Positions 60,570-64,000 of a stretch of DNA of 64,000 bases are shown one piece after another. The translations under genes and the position numbers were made by a program. The stretch is taken from contig NZ_OX216966.1 of the NCBI RefSeq assembly GCF_945605565.1, positions 1,167,001 through 1,231,000 of the forward strand, read 5' to 3'. The DNA is from Paenibacillus dendritiformis. Its GTDB lineage: Bacteria; Bacillota; Bacilli; Paenibacillales; Paenibacillaceae. The notes below the pieces were generated by a model. That model was not told where the DNA came from. It saw nothing but the letters and a program-made list of their open reading frames with translations, and did no database searches. Numbering within the stretch: position 1 is the stretch's first letter; every line of letters begins with the position of its first letter.

Positions 60570-61808
60570 CTATATGTGCATCGCCGGAGAAGGCGAGATG
60601 GGCGCCGTCAGTTGATCCAGCACCATGAGCGCTCCGCCGACGGCCAGGGCTTCTTCGCCGTAGCTGCCCTTGCTAAAGACGACTTGATATTGCGGGTAAT
60701 GATAGGTTTTGCGAATCGCTGTCTGCGTCGCGGTATAGAAATAGAGATCGTTAATATTCATGAACGGTCCGCCCAGCACGACGCGCTCCGGATGGAGTAC
60801 ATTGAGCAGGTTGGCAAGCCCGACGCCGAAGTAGGTTGCCGCTTGGGTAACCAGCTCGGTGACCAGCGGATCGTGCTTCTTCAGCGCCTCGATAATATGC
60901 GGGAACGCGGCGGGCTCCCCGCGGGGCACGATATGCTCGAGCAGGCTGCGCCGGCCGATGCGAAGCATCGCGTTCGTCTCGCGCTCCAGCGCGTAGATGG
61001 TGGCATAGGAGTCAAGGCAGCCGTAATTGCCGTTCGCGGAACGGTTAGGGATGCCGTCGGCCTGAATGATCATTTGGCCGAGCGCGCCCTCCATGTCGAC
61101 GGCTCCGTAGATGAGCTTGCCGTCGGACATCATCGCCGAGCGGAGACCGATCCCGACATGAACGTACAGCATGTGGCGCACGTCCATGGAGCGGTTCGCC
61201 CAGGCCTCGGCCCGGATGGCCGTATTCGCGCCATTGTCCAGCAGCACGGGCAGCTGCAGCCGCTGCTCCAGCTCGGCGACGATAGGGACGTTCTCCCAGC
61301 CGGGCGCAGGGAAGTACTCCGGTTGCAAAATGACGCCGTCAAACCGGTTGAGCGGTCCGACAGCGCCGATGCCAAGACCGAGTGCCGTATCCGAATTCAG
61401 CCGGTACTCGTCCATCCATGTATGAATATGAGCCGCTACCCGCTCGATTAGCCGATCCGGCGTCATCTGTTCGTTCATCTCGATGACGTGGACCGCCTTC
61501 ATCTGTCCGGCCGTGTCCAGCAGGACGAGCCGGGACGAGGTCCGGGAGATGTCGAGCCCGAAGGCATAGCCGTACTCCGCACGAACACGGTACAGAATCG
61601 GACGCCGCCCGCCCGTAGAGGCGCCGAAGCCGCTCTCCACAATAAGGCCGAGCGCTGTGAGCTCATCCAGTACACGGGTCAGCGTGCTGACGGTAAGTCC
61701 GCTGTCGCTGACCAAATCATTTTTCGATATTTCCGGCGCCCGGCGGATTCGTTGAAACAGTTCTTTTCCCTTTTTGGAAGGGATGCGTTGCTCCAATGCG
61801 TTATCCAT
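60570..61808 (-). CDS. ROK-family transcriptional repressor (NagC/XylR type)
   Basis: Sugar-responsive repressor of 412 residues. The N-terminal winged helix (about 15-75) contains ISKNDLVSDSGLTVSTLTRVLDEL. The ROK sugar-kinase-like domain follows, with the ATP-site-like segment YAFGLDISRTSSRLVLLD and ALGLGIGAVGPL. The zinc motif CxCGxxGC is only partly kept (NGNYGCLDSY), so the metal site may be lost. It overlaps the upstream CHR gene by eight bases and is thus the last gene of the CHR-CHR-ROK operon. It may control this operon and the divergent sulfatase gene in response to a sugar ligand. Confidence 0.88.
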   Translation of the reverse strand: MDNALEQRIPSKKGKELFQRIRRAPEISKNDLVSDSGLTVSTLTRVLDELTALGLIVESGFGASTGGRRPILYRVRAEYGYAFGLDISRTSSRLVLLDTAGQMKAVHVIEMNEQMTPDRLIERVAAHIHTWMDEYRLNSDTALGLGIGAVGPLNRFDGVILQPEYFPAPGWENVPIVAELEQRLQLPVLLDNGANTAIRAEAWANRSMDVRHMLYVHVGIGLRSAMMSDGKLIYGAVDMEGALGQMIIQADGIPNRSANGNYGCLDSYATIYALERETNAMLRIGRRSLLEHIVPRGEPAAFPHIIEALKKHDPLVTELVTQAATYFGVGLANLLNVLHPERVVLGGPFMNINDLYFYTATQTAIRKTYHYPQYQVVFSKGSYGEEALAVGGALMVLDQLTAPISPSPAMHI

Positions 61809-62337
61809 AGATTACCATCCCCGCTATTCCAGACAATATGATGACCGTGATTGGATGCAATCGAAGCCGAATCAGTGCGAACAAGGCTGCGATAAACAAA
61901 ATGACCGGCCAGGCCGAACTGACGGTCCAGCCGTCCAGGTAGCCTGCGCCACGCGTCATGTTGACTGCCGCCAAGGCAATCAGCGCCACGACAGCCGGCT
62001 TCATTCCGTCCAAGGCGGACTGCACCCAATGATTATCATACACGCGATAGAAAAATGTGGCAACGGCGAACATGATGATAGCTGACGGCAGCGCGATGCC
62101 GAACGCGGCCATGAGGCTGCCCGGCCATCCCGCCGCGGTATAGCCGACATATACGGCGCTGTTCATCGCGATAGGCCCGGGAGCCATGCCGGCCAAGGCG
62201 ACGGCTTCCGTATATTGTGAGGCGGTCAGCCATTGGCGGCTCAGTGCTTCATGCTCGATCACCGGCAGCATGGCATAGCCGCCGCCGAACGACACGAAGC
62301 CCAGCTTGAAAAACGTCCAAAATAAGTCCCATAGCAT
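61801..62337 (-). CDS. Short CHR-family (chromate-transporter-like) protein, half 2
   Basis: Membrane protein of 178 residues with about six helices, one CHR domain. The motif is SFGGGYAMLPVIEHEAL followed by EAVALAGMAPGPIA. Two such half-size proteins are made from adjacent genes and are thought to pair with opposite topology. CHR proteins export chromate, a sulfate analogue. Given the sulfatase and FGE genes beside it, sulfate could be the natural substrate; that is inference. It begins 38 bases after the first CHR gene. Confidence 0.88.
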   Translation of the reverse strand: MLWDLFWTFFKLGFVSFGGGYAMLPVIEHEALSRQWLTASQYTEAVALAGMAPGPIAMNSAVYVGYTAAGWPGSLMAAFGIALPSAIIMFAVATFFYRVYDNHWVQSALDGMKPAVVALIALAAVNMTRGAGYLDGWTVSSAWPVILFIAALFALIRLRLHPITVIILSGIAGMVIYG

Positions 62338-62375
62338 GCTGCATCCTTCTTTCTGGCCGATTCGGGATTGATCGT

Positions 62376-63035
62376 CTATCCTTGTTCCTGCTTGACCTGC
62401 CGGGAGGAGGAAGGCGGATGGAGCGAAGAGGCGGCATAGGGATCCTTATGGCGCCGTAGTCTGCGGTGCCGGAACCATTCCGCCACGAGGCCGGCAGCCG
62501 CTCCGATGGCAAGCACGGCAATCGGATTGAACGGAGTCCACAGCAGCAGGGCGACGGACAATAAGGAGACCGTCCAGCCGAAGACGTGGCGCAAGGCATC
62601 TCTCCCCATGCGGAAGGCCGCGTATACGATCAGGGCGATGACTGTCGGCTTAATGCCCGCAAGTGCTCCCTGCAAGTAAGGATTGGTGCGGAACCAGGCG
62701 GCTGTCATCCCGAGCGCGAGCATAATGAGGACGGTGGGCATGGCAATGCCCGTAATGGCTGCGATGAGACCGGGAAGGCCTGCAATCCGGTAGCCGACAA
62801 GAGCGGCAACGTTCAGGCCGATCCCCCCGGGGGCGGCCCCGGACAAGGCAGTGATTTCCCCCATTTCCTGCGCCTCGAGCCATTGGCGCTTCTGGGTCAC
62901 TTCCCGGTCGATGACCGGCAGAATTGCATACCCGCCGCCGAAGGTGGTCGGGCCGATTTTGAGAAACGTAATAAATAATTGCAAAAGAAGTGCGGGATAA
63001 CCCGGTGATTTTCTGGCGAGCGGAGTGTCGCTCAT
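62376..63035 (-). CDS. Short CHR-family (chromate-transporter-like) protein, half 1
   Basis: Membrane protein of 219 residues with one CHR domain (TFGGGYAILPVIDREV, then EITALSGAAPGGIGLN) and a charged C-terminal tail. It is the partner of the next, shorter CHR protein. GGAGATGA precedes ATG 63035; an in-frame extension to 63131 lacks a site. It is the first gene of the CHR-CHR-ROK operon and is divergent from the sulfatase gene across a 250-base gap. Confidence 0.88.
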   Translation of the reverse strand: MSDTPLARKSPGYPALLLQLFITFLKIGPTTFGGGYAILPVIDREVTQKRQWLEAQEMGEITALSGAAPGGIGLNVAALVGYRIAGLPGLIAAITGIAMPTVLIMLALGMTAAWFRTNPYLQGALAGIKPTVIALIVYAAFRMGRDALRHVFGWTVSLLSVALLLWTPFNPIAVLAIGAAAGLVAEWFRHRRLRRHKDPYAASSLHPPSSSRQVKQEQG

Positions 63036-63285
63036 CGCTTCATCTCCATTCTTGTGACTGAAATGCTTTGCTATGTCTCTTCTGCTAGTATAACTGACTT
63101 TTATCCAAAATGGAATAAAGTTAAAAGACAAAGGGCGTTATTTCCAATAAAAAGCTTGTTTTGGACTGGTTTGGAAGTGGGGGAAGGAGGGGGATGACCA
63201 ATCTTTCATTCGCTGTGGTAAAATGATGACAGAATGATAGGGCTTACAATTGAACTTATTTTTATTAGGTAAAGGAGAATGAACG

Positions 63286-64000
63286 ATGACAGTCAACGAG
63301 ACGACGCGTCCGAACGTTCTGCTAATCACGGTGGATCAAATGCGCTTCGATTGCCTGAGCATCGCCGGGCATCCGCTGGTGGAGACGCCGAACCTGGATG
63401 AGCTGGCCCGAACAGGCGTCCGGTTCGATCGCGCCTATACGGCGACGCCGTCGTGCGTTCCGGCGCGGGCGGCGATTTTTACAGGGCAGTCACAGACCTC
63501 CCATGGGCGGGTAGGTTACCGGGACTGCGTTCCCTGGAATTATGAGACGACGCTTCCGGGCGAATTCGCGAGCGCAGGCTACCATACCCAGTGTGTCGGG
63601 AAAATGCATGTCTATCCGGCGCGCAATCTGCTTGGCTTCCATAACGTCGTGCTGCATGACGGCTATTTGCATCATAACCGGAACCGCAATACGCCATCGC
63701 AGGCTCATTTCGATGAAGTGGATGATTATGTAGCCTGGCTAAGAGAACGCGTCCCAGGAGCCGATCTGACCGACCTCGGCCTCGATTGCAATGCTTCGAC
63801 GGTGGCCCGTCCGTGGCATTTGCCCGAGATGCTGCATCCGACCAATTGGACCGTTACGCAGTCCATCGATTTTGTGCGGCGCCGTGATCCAGGCAAGCCG
63901 TTCTTCCTATGGATGTCGTTCGTGCGCCCGCATCCGCCATTCGATCCGCCGCAGGCGTATCTCGATATGTACAAGGATGAGGAGATTCCGGATCCGCCGG
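63286..64000 (+). CDS. Type I sulfatase, N-terminal part (3' end outside window)
   Basis: Start of an alkaline-phosphatase-superfamily sulfatase; 238 codons are in the window and the gene runs off the end. The first metal-binding segment is [13 protein letters not shown] (D17). The formylglycine signature CVPAR (C57-R61, CxPxR) is followed by AAIFTGQ, so it is the Cys type and needs FGE, encoded at 59217. There is no signal peptide, so the substrate must be imported or intracellular. AAAGGAG lies seven to twelve bases before ATG 63286. Homologues are often annotated as arylsulfatases or choline-sulfatase-like; substrate unknown. Confidence 0.92.
   Translation, partial: MTVNETTRPNVLLITVDQMRFDCLSIAGHPLVETPNLDELARTGVRFDRAYTATPSCVPARAAIFTGQSQTSHGRVGYRDCVPWNYETTLPGEFASAGYHTQCVGKMHVYPARNLLGFHNVVLHDGYLHHNRNRNTPSQAHFDEVDDYVAWLRERVPGADLTDLGLDCNASTVARPWHLPEMLHPTNWTVTQSIDFVRRRDPGKPFFLWMSFVRPHPPFDPPQAYLDMYKDEEIPDPP

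Overview
The window looks like a chromosome segment of a Paenibacillus-type bacterium (Firmicutes, Paenibacillaceae). The evidence is moderately high GC coding DNA with strong AGGAGG-type ribosome binding sites, frequent GTG/TTG starts, and Bacillales marker genes: BdbD/BdbC, EcsAB, a bacilliredoxin, a YtrA-type GntR/ABC cluster, YkoCED and a KinB-like kinase. Many intergenic gaps carry short degenerate repeats. The species cannot be fixed from the sequence alone.

Layout. 1-3.2 kb: 3' end of a Zn/Cd-type P-ATPase, a cell-wall-binding-repeat lipoprotein and a methyltransferase. 3.4-9.8 kb: a thiol oxidase pair (bdbD-bdbC), a chemotaxis receptor, and two glycan-active enzymes (GH35 beta-galactosidase and a GH123/DUF4091-like protein) whose upstream regions resemble each other. 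9.9-11.2 kb: a gene-free stretch with about 14 copies of a 50/51-bp tandem repeat. 11.2-22.8 kb: an alpha/beta hydrolase, cobyrinate a,c-diamide synthase, asparagine synthetase, two DHA2-type MFS exporters and a YkoC-YkoE-YkoD energy-coupling-factor transporter. 22.8-25.9 kb: a lower-GC island (S41 peptidase, degenerate repeats, hydrolase remnant) between two copies of the same 25-bp terminator. 25.9-38.7 kb: a GGDEF/EAL protein, MarR/quinone reductase, EcsAB, a flavoprotein, a sporulation-type kinase followed by an Lgt-like membrane protein, bacilliredoxin and NadE.

38.7-39.6 kb is a gene-free repeat stretch. 39.6-48.3 kb: an NhaC antiporter with a hydrolase, a YtrA-type operon, bioA behind a BirA-type operator, a second ABC-2 exporter and acpS. 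48.5-54.6 kb: an orphan histidine kinase, a lipoprotein cytochrome c, a TauE/DUF1634/Lrp operon, mutY and def. 54.6-59 kb is an accessory stretch: minisatellites, an IS1595-type transposase-like gene with SOS-like operators in its promoter, an IS3 remnant, and a low-GC pair of XRE-AbrB regulator and macrolide-type glycosyltransferase. 59.2-64 kb: a formylglycine-generating enzyme, a ROK repressor, two short CHR-family transporters and the start of a CxPxR sulfatase. These last genes read as one sulfatase-activation and sulfated-sugar locus.

The most interesting candidates for follow-up are the SOS-like control of the transposase-like gene, the sulfatase/FGE/CHR/ROK grouping, the asymmetric ATP sites of the YkoD-type protein, the Lgt-like pseudoenzyme beside a sporulation kinase, and several uncharacterised repeat families.
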